A stretch of 64,000 nucleotides of DNA. Source: CAXBBB01 sp963841855 (GTDB lineage Bacteria > Bacteroidota > Rhodothermia > Rhodothermales > BA12). Below the pieces are notes generated by a model that saw only the letters and a program-made list of their open reading frames with translations, did no database searches and was not told the origin of the DNA. This document shows, one piece after another, positions 17,155-26,684 of the stretch. Where the stretch lies: positions 558,001 through 622,000 of the forward strand of contig CAWJEJ010000004.1 of NCBI GenBank assembly GCA_963841855.1. The letters run 5' to 3'. The position numbers and the translations under genes are program-made. Numbering within the stretch: position 1 is the first letter of the stretch; the number at the start of each line of letters is the position of its first letter.

Positions 17155-18204
17155 TCAGAAACCGATGGCGAGCGAGACGCGGCTCACGTCGCCGAGCCAC
17201 CTCATCTGCTCGTAGGCATAGTTGGCTTCGAGGTCGACGGGGCCGACTCGGTAGGCGAGTCCTCCACCCAGCGTTAGTCCTCTAACGGCGTCGGGCAGCA
17301 GCAGTTCGGCATATCCGGCGCGCAGAAAGACCATCTCGCCGAATAGAGCGGCTTCGGCCCCAGCGTTGAGGTACTGCTCGGAGTTGTTGGGACTCAGCGC
17401 GTCGAAGGCCAGCGTGAAGCGGGCATCGTTCGAGCGGTACAGCTCGCCCGACAGTCCGATGCGCATGGTCAGCGGCAGGTCGTAGCTATCGGTTTCGAGC
17501 AGCGCCGTATTGCCCGTTCCGTTGCCTCTGTTGGTAGGATCGATGTCGACGCGCGTGCGGAGGTCGTCGCCGCTGATCTGCATCTTGCTGCCAAAGTTCG
17601 AGATGCTCGCACCCAGGCGGATGCCTCGAAACGGCGTCGTAAACAGCGTGCCCACGTCGAACGCCAGTCCGGTCGCATTGGAGTTGTAGATGCGCTCCTG
17701 AATGTACTTGACCGATGCGCCGATCGAGAAGCGGTCCGTTAGCGAGCGGCCATAGCCCAGCGTGACGGCGTACGAACCGGCCGAATACGTCTGGCCCGTT
17801 CCGTTCTGCGCATCCTCGGTCGTCACTTCGATGTCAGCGGTCTGCATCGACGTCACGCTCGCGCCGACCATTCCGCCGCCCAGTGGAAGCGTGACGGCCG
17901 TGTAGCCGAAGTCGATGCCGTCGAACCAGTCGGCGTACTCGACCGTCAGACCCGCACCGCGCATCTGCGTCAGCCCGGCAGGGTTCCAATAGAGCGCCGT
18001 GGCGTCCGTGCTCGTGGCGGCGACGGCGTTGCCCATCGACGTAGCGCGCGCGCCGACGGGAATCGAGAGGAACTCGCTGGCTGTCGAGCCGCGCTTGTTC
18101 ACGTCGCGCCCGGCGTCGCCGAACGGGTCGATGACCTGCGCCTGAGCGGGCAGGACGAACGCGGCCAGAGCCGCGAGCAAGGAGAGGCGAAAAGTCTTCG
18201 TCAC
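17155..18204 (-). CDS. PorV/PorQ-family outer-membrane barrel protein
   Basis: A 349-residue outer-membrane protein (signal peptide MTKTFRLSLLAALAAFVLPA). The N-terminal motif FLSIPVGARATSMGNAVAAT and then ATALYWNPAGLTQM is the hallmark of the PorV/PorQ (UPF0164-like) family. The rest is a beta-barrel with alternating strands and a terminal Phe (SRVSLAIGF). PorV shuttles T9SS cargo to the attachment complex in Bacteroidota; other family members serve single cargos. Here it sits 8 bases after a large T9SS-sorted protein, so it may be dedicated to cargo from this operon. That pairing is inferred. Confidence 0.85.
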   Translation of the reverse strand: MTKTFRLSLLAALAAFVLPAQAQVIDPFGDAGRDVNKRGSTASEFLSIPVGARATSMGNAVAATSTDATALYWNPAGLTQMRGAGLTVEYADWFDGIDFGYTAVTLPLGGGMVGASVTSMQTADIEVTTEDAQNGTGQTYSAGSYAVTLGYGRSLTDRFSIGASVKYIQERIYNSNATGLAFDVGTLFTTPFRGIRLGASISNFGSKMQISGDDLRTRVDIDPTNRGNGTGNTALLETDSYDLPLTMRIGLSGELYRSNDARFTLAFDALSPNNSEQYLNAGAEAALFGEMVFLRAGYAELLLPDAVRGLTLGGGLAYRVGPVDLEANYAYEQMRWLGDVSRVSLAIGF

Positions 18205-18212
18205 AGCGGCGG

Positions 18213-21200
18213 TTATTTGATGATAGCAAACGTACCCGTCTTCTCGCCCACGTTGGGCGCTTCGACGTGGTAGACGTAGACACCGTAGGCGACCGACAGG
18301 TTATCGTTGGTCTGGAGGTCCCAGGTGATCGTGCCGTTCAAGAGTTCGGCGGGCGTCATCGGATCGTTCATGCCCTCGTTCATTTCGAGCGTGCGCACCA
18401 GCCGTCCACTGACGGTGAAGATGCGAACGGTCGCCTGAGGCGGCATATTGATGAACCGAATCACGCGTGGCCCCCTCCCCTGGTCGAACGCCGATTGGGG
18501 CTCGAACCGGTTGGCAGCGACGTACGGGTTGGGCACCACGCGGATGCGGCCCAGCTGCCCGCGCGCCGAATCAGCCGAGGCGACCGAGGCGCGCGTGCCG
18601 AACTCGAACGCATCGGCCGAAAGGAACGGCTTGCGCGTCACGATCGCGACCGATTCGCCCTGGTCCGGCGTCAGGTCGAGACCCTGGAAGTCGAGCGTGT
18701 TGTTGATGCCGATCTGCCACGTGACGACGGGCGTGCCACTCTGGTTGGTGATGGGCGGCTCGATCAAGATGAGCAAATCCGACTCGACGTTATCCGCTTC
18801 GAAGCGGACGGCCGAGGTGCCGAACACGTCGGGGCTGGGACCGCTGAGTTTGAGGAACGCGTAGGCCACTTCTTGACCGCTCGCCGTGTTGGTGATGCGG
18901 ATGTTGGTCGGACGCGCCTGGAGCACACGGCGGCGCCGGTACTCCAGCTGGGTCGACTGGCCTTCGCCGTCGCCGATGATGTCGACGCGGTAGTCGGCCG
19001 GGTTGCGGACGCCTCTGATAAAGCCAGCTGCGAGGTAGGGATCGAGCGTGATCGGCGCGTTGCCGCTGCCCTCGTTCCACCCGCTCAGGTCGCGGTTGAG
19101 CGTCGTGAACGGGTCCGAGAAGAACGTGAGCGAGAAGCCCAGCGCGCGCCCTCGATCGTCAAAGACGGGAAACTCGGATGCTCCTCTGAACGCCTTGGAG
19201 TTCTTGACCAGCGTGTCACCCGTCGCCACCTCGATGAGCGAGAAGTCACGCGTCGTCAGCGTATCGGCGATCGAGTTGGTGCGGCCCGCCAAAACGGTAT
19301 CGCGGAACGTCACGCGAAAGCGGCGGCCTTCTTCGAGTACGGTCGGGTCGACGATGCGGAATCCGATGCGGCTCGACGTGAAGCCTCTGACGCGCTCGAC
19401 GGCGTCTATCGTGCCTGCGTTGTAGCCGGCGACCGGGGCGTTGGGCACCACGATCTGCACGTTGGGGCCCGGAATGACGGTTCCGTCGGCGCGCTGCTCA
19501 ATCAGGATCGGCGTCTCGGTCGGCGAGATGTTGTCGGGGACCGAGCCGTAGTCGTAGGCCGTCAGCGCGTAGAAGTAGCGGATGCCGTTGGTGACGGTCG
19601 AGTCGACGTAGCTGTGCTGCAGACCTGTGTCGTCGCCCAGGTTGAACTTGACACCGTTCACGTCGACCGGCTGAAAGCCTCGCCGTCCGTCTTTGAGGTC
19701 GAAGCGGGCGATGGGCGTGCGGTAGATGGCGCGTCCGAACCCGTCGGTGATGTTGAGCGGATCCAAGAAGGCAGGGTCCGTCGCGCGGTAGAGCAGGTAG
19801 CCCTCGAAGTCGTTGGGATCGCGGCCGATGTCCGACAGGAACTGGTCGAACGAGTCTTCGGACGCGCTATTCCAATAGAGCGTCACGCGTCCGTCGCCCG
19901 GCACCGAGGTCAGCGTCGGCACGATCGGTGCCTGGGCGAACTGGTAGTCGGCGGCGTAAGCGTCGCGCGCGTTGTCGACGTTGCGCAGCACCTGCTCCTG
20001 GTTGCCCAGGTTGGTAGAGGCGCTGGCGGCGATGCTGACGGCTAGCGAGATGCGTTCGGTCTGCCCGGCGTCGAGCGGAAACAGGCCGCTCGAAATCACC
20101 AGGTCGTTTTCGCCCGGCAGCGGCGCGCGCACGTCGATGTCGCCCGGAAGCAGATAGGTGTTGTAGAGGAAGCCGTCGCCCTGCGAGTTGAAGTTGAGCG
20201 AGAAGGCCGGGATGCGCTGCACGTTGGTGATGCCGATCTGGTCGGACTCGCTCACGTCGGTCACGTCGATGTTCTTCTCACCCGGAAAGCCCGTTCCGGC
20301 GCCCGATGTGGGCACGCCGTCGTTGTCGCCTCGGTCGCCCGAGAAGACGATGCCGTCCAATCCGGTGTCGTCGCGGAGCGGGTCCCAGTCGCCGTCGTTG
20401 TCGATGAAGTCGCTGCGGCTCTCGTCGATCATCTCGTCGATGCCTTCGTCGATGCCTTCGTCGATGGCGCCGTCGCCGTCGTTGTCGATTCCGTCGGCGT
20501 AGCATTTGCCGATGTCGCTGGCGTCCAAGCCGACGAGGAGGGCGACCGCGCGCTGCTGCCCGTCGATGCGGCTGACGACCAGGAAGCGACCAAACGGATC
20601 GGCCGACGCTTCGGTCACCATCGCTTGCGTCACGACGGGGCTGCCCGGTTCGCTGAGGAACGGGAATGCAGCCGTCGGCGAAACACAGCTGTCATCGTTG
20701 TCGATTCCGTCGGCATAGCCCAGGCCCAAGTCGTCGGTGTTGACCGACAGCAGGTGGATGCGCAGGCTCCGCGCGCCGGGAATCGTGTTGCGCGCGTTGA
20801 AGAACGGGTCGTTGGTCAGGTAGGGCCAGCGTCCATACGCGTCGCCCTGCGCGGCATCGATCATGGCCTGGGTGACCTGAGGACTGTTGCCCTCGCCGTC
20901 GCTGTCGTTGTCGATGTAGTCAGCGTAGCCCACGCCCAAGCTGACGACGCCCGCCGTGCTGATCGGAATGTTGGCGACGCTCTCGTCGATCAGCCCGTTG
21001 CCGTTGTCGTCGACGCCGTTGGTCGGGTTTTCGCCAGCGATGAACGCTTCGTTCAAGACTGGGCCGCCGCACTCGCGCACGGTGCACGGGACCGACGTGT
21101 CAGTCGAGCCGTCGCCGTCGTTGTCGATTCGGTCGATGGCGTTGCCGGGCGTCTCCAAGAACGCGATGCCCGCTACGCCGACACGGTCCGCGCCAAACGG

Positions 21201-22064
21201 CTCGGTCCCGCGTCCGTCGCTGTCGGTCAGGAAGGCGACCGAGTTGGAGAGGTCGAAGAACGGTTCGTCGTCCGCCGAGTCGCCGCCGACCAAGTCAGCG
21301 AGCCAGATCGCCACGCCGACCTGCTCGTAATCGGTCGTGCCGTCGTTGGTGACCGAGTAGAGCAGGAACACCACGTCCTGAATCAGCACCTGGCTCCACG
21401 CCAGCACGCGCGACTCTACGATGACGGCCAATCCGCCGCGTGTCAGGTCGGTCGAGTCCGGATAAAACTGGTTGCTGCCGGTTAGATACCGATCGTACTG
21501 GTCATCGCCCGCCTTGAACATGAACTCCTGGTCGGCATTGAAAATGTTCTTGCCGAAGAAGCCGTTCCAGCTGCCGGGCCAGCCCGGATCGGTGGGATCC
21601 GAAAGCTTGTCGGGCCACCTGGCGGGCCAACTGTTGGGGTCGTCGCTCTGCGCGATGCCCGCCTCGCTGCCCGACGGGTTGACGTAGCCCTCGACGGGCT
21701 GGAACGTCCAACTGTTGTCGCTCTCGCCATCCGGATTGACGCGGAAGTCAGACACGTCGAAGACCGTCAGTGGCCCGGTCGTGCCCTGAACGCGCGCTCC
21801 GACCCACAACTGCGAGAGCGCGACGTAGATGCGCCGCGTGTTGCGCGGAAACTCGTAGTTGATGTCGCCCGGCTGGCCCGACTGGCCCGTCTGGTTCCAG
21901 TTGGTGATCGTCGCGCGAATGTTGTTTCCGGCGATCAGATCGGCGCGGCGTTCGAGGCGGTCGACGCGCTCGTCGCTCGGCTCGTACTCTGCGCCGGGCG
22001 CAGTCTGCGCCAAAGCGGAAGGAACGCACAGCAGCGCGAGCAGAAAGAGAGAAAGGCGGTTCAT
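18213..22064 (-). CDS. Very large T9SS-sorted protein with Asp/Asn-rich calcium-binding-like repeats
   Basis: A 1283-residue secreted protein of unknown function. The signal peptide is MNRLSLFLLALLCVPSALAQ. The region 300-600 carries many DNDGDG-type loops (DRIDNDGDGSTD, VDDNGNGLIDES, ADYIDNDSDGEG, ADGIDNDGDGAID), the ligand spacing of thrombospondin type 3/EF-like Ca2+ loops. A fibronectin-like segment (VTLYWNSASEDSFDQFLSDI) lies near the middle. The C-terminus has a FlgD-like/T9SS sorting fold: RIRVVPNPYVAANRFEPQS, TVRIFTVSGRLVRTLEMNEG, then WDLQTNDNLSVAYGVYVYHV. The start after an upstream ATG was set by the signal peptide. Similar proteins in this phylum lie between TonB receptors and PorV-like barrels; a structural or adhesin role is a guess. 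Confidence 0.8.
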   Translation of the reverse strand: MNRLSLFLLALLCVPSALAQTAPGAEYEPSDERVDRLERRADLIAGNNIRATITNWNQTGQSGQPGDINYEFPRNTRRIYVALSQLWVGARVQGTTGPLTVFDVSDFRVNPDGESDNSWTFQPVEGYVNPSGSEAGIAQSDDPNSWPARWPDKLSDPTDPGWPGSWNGFFGKNIFNADQEFMFKAGDDQYDRYLTGSNQFYPDSTDLTRGGLAVIVESRVLAWSQVLIQDVVFLLYSVTNDGTTDYEQVGVAIWLADLVGGDSADDEPFFDLSNSVAFLTDSDGRGTEPFGADRVGVAGIAFLETPGNAIDRIDNDGDGSTDTSVPCTVRECGGPVLNEAFIAGENPTNGVDDNGNGLIDESVANIPISTAGVVSLGVGYADYIDNDSDGEGNSPQVTQAMIDAAQGDAYGRWPYLTNDPFFNARNTIPGARSLRIHLLSVNTDDLGLGYADGIDNDDSCVSPTAAFPFLSEPGSPVVTQAMVTEASADPFGRFLVVSRIDGQQRAVALLVGLDASDIGKCYADGIDNDGDGAIDEGIDEGIDEMIDESRSDFIDNDGDWDPLRDDTGLDGIVFSGDRGDNDGVPTSGAGTGFPGEKNIDVTDVSESDQIGITNVQRIPAFSLNFNSQGDGFLYNTYLLPGDIDVRAPLPGENDLVISSGLFPLDAGQTERISLAVSIAASASTNLGNQEQVLRNVDNARDAYAADYQFAQAPIVPTLTSVPGDGRVTLYWNSASEDSFDQFLSDIGRDPNDFEGYLLYRATDPAFLDPLNITDGFGRAIYRTPIARFDLKDGRRGFQPVDVNGVKFNLGDDTGLQHSYVDSTVTNGIRYFYALTAYDYGSVPDNISPTETPILIEQRADGTVIPGPNVQIVVPNAPVAGYNAGTIDAVERVRGFTSSRIGFRIVDPTVLEEGRRFRVTFRDTVLAGRTNSIADTLTTRDFSLIEVATGDTLVKNSKAFRGASEFPVFDDRGRALGFSLTFFSDPFTTLNRDLSGWNEGSGNAPITLDPYLAAGFIRGVRNPADYRVDIIGDGEGQSTQLEYRRRRVLQARPTNIRITNTASGQEVAYAFLKLSGPSPDVFGTSAVRFEADNVESDLLILIEPPITNQSGTPVVTWQIGINNTLDFQGLDLTPDQGESVAIVTRKPFLSADAFEFGTRASVASADSARGQLGRIRVVPNPYVAANRFEPQSAFDQGRGPRVIRFINMPPQATVRIFTVSGRLVRTLEMNEGMNDPMTPAELLNGTITWDLQTNDNLSVAYGVYVYHVEAPNVGEKTGTFAIIK
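20421..20468. repeat. 12-base tandem repeat, four units, inside the large T9SS gene
   Basis: Four in-frame 12-base units of the form (C/T)TCGTCGATGCC lie at 20421-20432, 20433-20444, 20445-20456 and 20457-20468. On the coding strand they give repeated IDEG/IDEM tetrapeptides next to a DNDGDG loop. The period is a multiple of three, so unit gain or loss would keep the frame. Confidence 0.75.
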
Positions 22065-22168
22065 GCGAATCGGAGAGCGAGTCGGCATTCGGAATCGGAA
22101 TGGTTGCTTGCAGGGACGGCTCGGCGAGCCGCCCGTACGACGGGGATCGGAGGTAAACAGGGCGGCCA

Positions 22169-24985
22169 TCAGAAGCGGATCTCGACGCCCAGGTGCATGC
22201 GGCGCGGCTCGGAGTAGAAGCCCTGCTGCACGTAGAAGCCGGGATCGTAGGCACCGCGTCGCAGCTGATCCTGGGTCACGTCAGGCCGTCCCGTATCGCC
22301 ATAGACGCCCTGGACGTTGCGCGCGTCGAAGAGGTTGTAGACCTGCGCGAAGACGCGCGGGCGGAACGTGCCCAGCTGAAACTCGCGGAAGACGTTGAGG
22401 TCCATGCGGAACGTCGTCGGCAGGCGGCGGCTGTTTTCGGGCAGCGCGGACTGCACGTCCTTGCCCACCTGGGCGGCTGTCGGGAACGCGGGCGTGTAGG
22501 GGAAGCCTGCGCCGTACTCGCCGAGCAGCGAGCCGCCCCAGCCGTTGCCACCAACGTAGACCGATCCGGCGAACTTGTGGCGCTGGTCCCATCCCAGCGG
22601 AAGGAGCGAAAGCGGAGCGTCCTCGCCCAGGAAGAACTGCTGGTTCTGATCCGAGAACCCGCCGTCGCCGACCTGGAACGTGTAGGCTCCGTTGAAGCCC
22701 CATCCGTTGACGAAGCCGCGGCCGAGTTCGAGCGTGACGCCTCGGACGTTGGCGTAGTCACGGTTCGACCAGATCAGATAATTGACGCCGGGCTGCTCGG
22801 TCTGGATGACCGGGCTGACACCGACCCAGTTGCGTACGTCTCGGTAGTAGCCGACGGCCTCGAACGTAAAGTCGCCCAGGCCCTGCTTGATGCCGATCTC
22901 ATACATCGACGTGCGTTCAGCGTCCAGATCGGGGTTGCCGAAGATGCCGTAGGTGCCGCTGTCCTGGCGCAGTTTGTAGTCGTACTGATCGAACAGGCGG
23001 TCGAGCGTCGGGATCTGCAGGAAGTAACCGTACGAGAAGCGGATGATGCCCCTTTCGGTGATCGGATAGGCGATGCCCAGGCGCGGTGACAGTTGATACT
23101 TGGCGTCTACGTCGGTGTACCAGTACTCGCGGCGCTCCTCGATGGTGCGGCGGTTGCCGTCGGTCTCCTCGTCCGGGTTGATCACGCCGTCGCCGTTGCT
23201 GTCGCGGAAGATGTTGATCTTCTTGAACGGGTTGAAGATGTTTGGATCGGTGGGATCGGTCGGCACCCTACCCCGGCTGTCGAAGTAATCGAAGCGCAGA
23301 CCGGCGTTGACGACGAAGCTCTCGAACTCCATCTTGTCCTGAATGTAGGCGGAGACTGTGAACGGCTTCACGTCATCAAACGAGTTGAAGTCGAGCGAGG
23401 ACTCGGCAGGCTGCTCGGGCTGCAATCCGTCCAGATCGTTGTCGGCGTCGCGAATGCCGAAACCTTCGAAGCGCAGGTTGTCGAACTTGACCTGCACGCC
23501 CATCTTGACCAGGTGCTGCTTGGTGATCTGGCTCGTGATGTCGGCTTTGGCGAAGTAGCTCGTCGTCGTGCGCTCGAACCGGCCCAGATCAGTGCCGCCG
23601 CGCAGAAAGCGTCCGCCTCCGGTCAAAACGGGTACGCGCTCGCCCGGACGGATCTCGACCGTGTCGGGCGGCGACAGGTTGAAGTTGTTGTAGCGCGGAT
23701 CGTCGATGTCGTCGTAGAGACGGCTGCTAGCCGTGCGCGAGAAGCGAGCCAGATCGACGGTGTAGTACGTCTTGGACGAAACCAGGTGAGTGAACTTCAT
23801 TTTGGTGTCCAGCCCATCGTCAAAGTTGCGCTGCCGCCCGTCCGGCGACCAGCGGCGCGAGAAGTCGGCCGAGCGGTTTTCGGCCGTCGATCCCAGCGCG
23901 ATCAGATTGACGATCATCTTGTTGTTCAGGCGGATCTTGAGGTTGGCCTGTCCGCTGAACTTGCTCGACTCGCCCAGAGGAACGAGCGACGAATCGCCCG
24001 CCGTGCCGTCGATGTTGAAGATGCGCGAGCCAAAGACCCAGCCGTCGTTGCGGAAGTAGCGGCCCAGCGCGAACAGCGTCACCCGGTCGCCCCAGATCGG
24101 GCCTTCGAGCGCCAGCGTCGTGTTCGAGTAGTGGGTCGGGTCGAGGCTGAGGTAGGAGTAGGGATCCACGTCGCGGTACTCGATGCCGTTGACCGTCGAC
24201 TCGCCCGCGTTGAGACCGCGCAGCACATCTTCTCCACCGTCGCCCGCGACGAGGTAGCTGCCCGTAAACGCTTCGAACGAGCCGCCCCACTTGTCACCGT
24301 TGCCCTCCTTGGTGACGACGTTGATGATGCCCGACATCGCGTTGCCGAACTCGGCGTTGAACGTGCCCGAGATGACCTGCAACTCTTCGATGCCGTCGTT
24401 TTCGAGTTGGACCGCTGCCGATCCGTTGTACGCGTCGGTAACGGGCACGCCGTCGACCATGACCGTCACTTCGGACGAGCGTCCGCCGCGGATGTGGATG
24501 TTGCCGTTCTGGTTGGTCACGCCCGCCTGGACGCTCAGCACGTCGCTGATCTCTTGCACCGGGAGCCGGTCGATGGTCTCGCTGTTGATGCGCGCCTCGG
24601 ACGAGGTCACATCGCGCCGGACGGTCTCAGCGTCGGCCTCGACGATGACTTCTTCGCCCTCGAACACCTCTTCGCGCAGCTTGAAATCGACCGTCGTCGT
24701 CAGGTCGACGCTCACACCGACGCCTTCCTTGCGCTCGGTCGCAAACCCGATGTAGCGCGCCACGACGGTGTACTGGCCGGGCCGCACGCCGATGATGACG
24801 AACTCGCCGTCCATGTCGGTCTGGGCACCTTGGGTCGTGCCCTCGATGACGACGTTGACGCCGATCAGCACGTCGCCGCGCCCGTCGGTGACGGTACCTT
24901 GGATCTTGCCGGTCTGCGCCAGTGCGGGCAGAGCGAACAGGAGCGCGAACGCGCTGAGGAGGGAGAGACGGAGTACACGAATCAT
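22169..24985 (-). CDS. TonB-dependent outer-membrane receptor with CarboxypepD_reg-like domain
   Basis: A 938-residue outer-membrane transporter. The signal peptide is MIRVLRLSLLSAFALLFALP. Residues about 24-105 form a carboxypeptidase-regulatory-like beta domain (GKIQGTVTDGRGDVLIGVNV). The plug domain (about 125-240) has VQEISDVLSVQAGVTNQNGN, IHIRGGRSSEVTVMVDGVPV and FGNAMSGIINVVTKEG. A 22-strand barrel follows, ending MHLGVEIRF with the terminal Phe of outer-membrane proteins. Position in the starch block suggests it imports malto-oligosaccharides as SusC does, but no SusD-type lipoprotein is next to it. The start was chosen at the signal peptide, 13 bases after the foldase stop. The ligand is inferred only from context. 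Confidence 0.9.
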   Translation of the reverse strand: MIRVLRLSLLSAFALLFALPALAQTGKIQGTVTDGRGDVLIGVNVVIEGTTQGAQTDMDGEFVIIGVRPGQYTVVARYIGFATERKEGVGVSVDLTTTVDFKLREEVFEGEEVIVEADAETVRRDVTSSEARINSETIDRLPVQEISDVLSVQAGVTNQNGNIHIRGGRSSEVTVMVDGVPVTDAYNGSAAVQLENDGIEELQVISGTFNAEFGNAMSGIINVVTKEGNGDKWGGSFEAFTGSYLVAGDGGEDVLRGLNAGESTVNGIEYRDVDPYSYLSLDPTHYSNTTLALEGPIWGDRVTLFALGRYFRNDGWVFGSRIFNIDGTAGDSSLVPLGESSKFSGQANLKIRLNNKMIVNLIALGSTAENRSADFSRRWSPDGRQRNFDDGLDTKMKFTHLVSSKTYYTVDLARFSRTASSRLYDDIDDPRYNNFNLSPPDTVEIRPGERVPVLTGGGRFLRGGTDLGRFERTTTSYFAKADITSQITKQHLVKMGVQVKFDNLRFEGFGIRDADNDLDGLQPEQPAESSLDFNSFDDVKPFTVSAYIQDKMEFESFVVNAGLRFDYFDSRGRVPTDPTDPNIFNPFKKINIFRDSNGDGVINPDEETDGNRRTIEERREYWYTDVDAKYQLSPRLGIAYPITERGIIRFSYGYFLQIPTLDRLFDQYDYKLRQDSGTYGIFGNPDLDAERTSMYEIGIKQGLGDFTFEAVGYYRDVRNWVGVSPVIQTEQPGVNYLIWSNRDYANVRGVTLELGRGFVNGWGFNGAYTFQVGDGGFSDQNQQFFLGEDAPLSLLPLGWDQRHKFAGSVYVGGNGWGGSLLGEYGAGFPYTPAFPTAAQVGKDVQSALPENSRRLPTTFRMDLNVFREFQLGTFRPRVFAQVYNLFDARNVQGVYGDTGRPDVTQDQLRRGAYDPGFYVQQGFYSEPRRMHLGVEIRF

Positions 24986-24998
24986 CGACGGGGCGGGG

Positions 24999-26684
24999 TC
25001 AGTCGGTGTAGAGTTGAAGGGCGGAAAGCTGGGCGAAGTCGGCCTGGATGTCGGCGGTTTCGCGCAGCTGAAGAAGGTGGGCGTCGACGGCGCGCTCGCC
25101 CATGCGGTAGCGCACCTGGCGCTCGGCGAACGCGCGCAGTTCAGACGAGACCAATGGATCGGCGGCCTGACGCGGTCCAACCTGAACCAAAGCGTAGCGG
25201 CCAGCCAGTGCATAGGGTCCGAGAACGTCGCCTTGCGAGGCGGCGAACACGTCGGGACCGATGACGCCCAGTTCGCGCTCGGCGACAAAGCCCAGGCTAC
25301 CGCCAGCCTGCGCCGCGCCGGGGCGCAGCGTGTGGCGCTGGGCGAGAAGCGCGAACGGCTGAGCGGGCAGCAGCGCCTTGAGACTGTCGGCAGTGGCCCG
25401 CGAATCGAGCAGAATCTCGCTGACCTCGACCCGGGCGTCGCGCACCATCGTCTCGGCGTAGCGCTCCAAGTGCGCATCGACCGAGTCGGGCGGCGCGTCG
25501 ACCTGCATGAGCTGCGTGCGCCGCGCGTAGACCAGGCGCCTGTCGCGGGCGGCTCTCATTTCGGATGCGAAAGCGGGCGCGCGGTCGAGTCCCATGGCGC
25601 GTGCTTCGGTCAGCATTGCGTCTTGCACGATCAGTCCTTCGACGAACGCGCGCAGATCGGCGTCCGACTGTACCCTGTCGCGCGTCTCGCCGGGCACCAA
25701 GGCGGCCATCTCGCGCACATCGCCCAGCGTCCACGACCGGCGGCTGGATGCGGGCCCGAACGAGACGAGCCGCTGACCCAGCCACTGCGTCATCGCCTCC
25801 TGAGACGGCACGACGGCGGTCCCAGCGATGAGCGCGGCCAGATCATCGAACGCGCTGGCCTCGTAGCGCGCGTCGAGGGCCTGAGTCTGCGCGCGGACGT
25901 AGGCGGTGCGGTCTTCGAGCGCGCGCGTGCGCTTGAGATAGGCTTCGAGTTCGGGACGCTTGGCGGCAAGCTCAGTGGGCGTCGGGCGCGGCAGGTTGGT
26001 ACGGCTCAGCACCTCGATGATCGACCATCCCGTCGCCGTTCGGACGGGCTGCGATATCTGCGCGATTTCCAGCTCGGACGCGGCCTGGTCGAAGCCCGGA
26101 TCCATCTCGTCGAACCCGAACGTGCCCAGGTACCCGCCCGAAGTGGCGAGCAGGCTGTCGGCGAAGGTTTCGGCGGCGAGGGTCTCGAACGTCTCTCCGG
26201 CTATCAGCCGCGCGCGCAGTGCAGCGGCGCCTGCCTGCGTAGTCGCATAAAGGTGCCGCGCCTCGGTCTGGCTGTAGACGCGCTGGACCAAGTCGCCAAA
26301 CTGATCGGCAGTGACGACCTGCGTGTCATAGAACCGGGCCCGGCCGAAGTTGGACAGAAGCAGCGCTCTCTCATCGGTTTCCAGTTCGAGCACCACATCG
26401 GGATCCGAGGCCAGCCCCATGTCCAGCGCTTCTCTAGCCAGCAGCCGCTCGGCGACCATGGCCGAGAGGACGCGCGCCCGCAAGCGTGGATCGTCGGCTT
26501 GTCCCGAGCGCAGCAGTGTTTGTCCGTACACCGCGAGAAAAACGTCGGCCGCGATCGTGTCGGTGCCGGCGACGGCGAGAACACCCTCGGGAAGCACCGT
26601 TCCGGCAACGCTCTGCGGCTGAACCGAGGTTTGCGCCTGGACCGATGCGGCGATCAGCAGAAAGAAGGCAACCGCTCGCATCAT
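24999..26684 (-). CDS. Parvulin-type peptidyl-prolyl isomerase/chaperone (SurA/PpiC-like)
   Basis: A 561-residue periplasmic foldase. The N-terminus MMRAVAFFLLIAASVQAQ is a signal peptide. An N-terminal helical chaperone-like region (about 35-140: VLSAMVAERLLAREALDMGL) precedes two parvulin-like segments. The first is about 143-230 (EARHLYATTQAGAAALRARL, GGYLGTFGFDEMDPGFDQAA), the second near 405-495 (VEVSEILLDSRATADSL, AGGSLGFVAERELGVIG). It overlaps the lacI stop by 4 bases (start 26684, lacI stop at 26681) and ends 13 bases before the TonB receptor. It is thus co-expressed with the outer-membrane starch machinery and probably helps fold it. The client assignment is inference. Confidence 0.85.
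   Translation of the reverse strand: MMRAVAFFLLIAASVQAQTSVQPQSVAGTVLPEGVLAVAGTDTIAADVFLAVYGQTLLRSGQADDPRLRARVLSAMVAERLLAREALDMGLASDPDVVLELETDERALLLSNFGRARFYDTQVVTADQFGDLVQRVYSQTEARHLYATTQAGAAALRARLIAGETFETLAAETFADSLLATSGGYLGTFGFDEMDPGFDQAASELEIAQISQPVRTATGWSIIEVLSRTNLPRPTPTELAAKRPELEAYLKRTRALEDRTAYVRAQTQALDARYEASAFDDLAALIAGTAVVPSQEAMTQWLGQRLVSFGPASSRRSWTLGDVREMAALVPGETRDRVQSDADLRAFVEGLIVQDAMLTEARAMGLDRAPAFASEMRAARDRRLVYARRTQLMQVDAPPDSVDAHLERYAETMVRDARVEVSEILLDSRATADSLKALLPAQPFALLAQRHTLRPGAAQAGGSLGFVAERELGVIGPDVFAASQGDVLGPYALAGRYALVQVGPRQAADPLVSSELRAFAERQVRYRMGERAVDAHLLQLRETADIQADFAQLSALQLYTD

Noticed and set aside
18267..20045. 592-codon plus-strand open frame
   Set aside because: Antisense to the large T9SS gene; Arg/Asp/Val-biased shadow translation without domains.
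23093..25264. 723-codon plus-strand open frame
   Set aside because: Antisense to the TonB receptor and foldase, with no recognisable motif.
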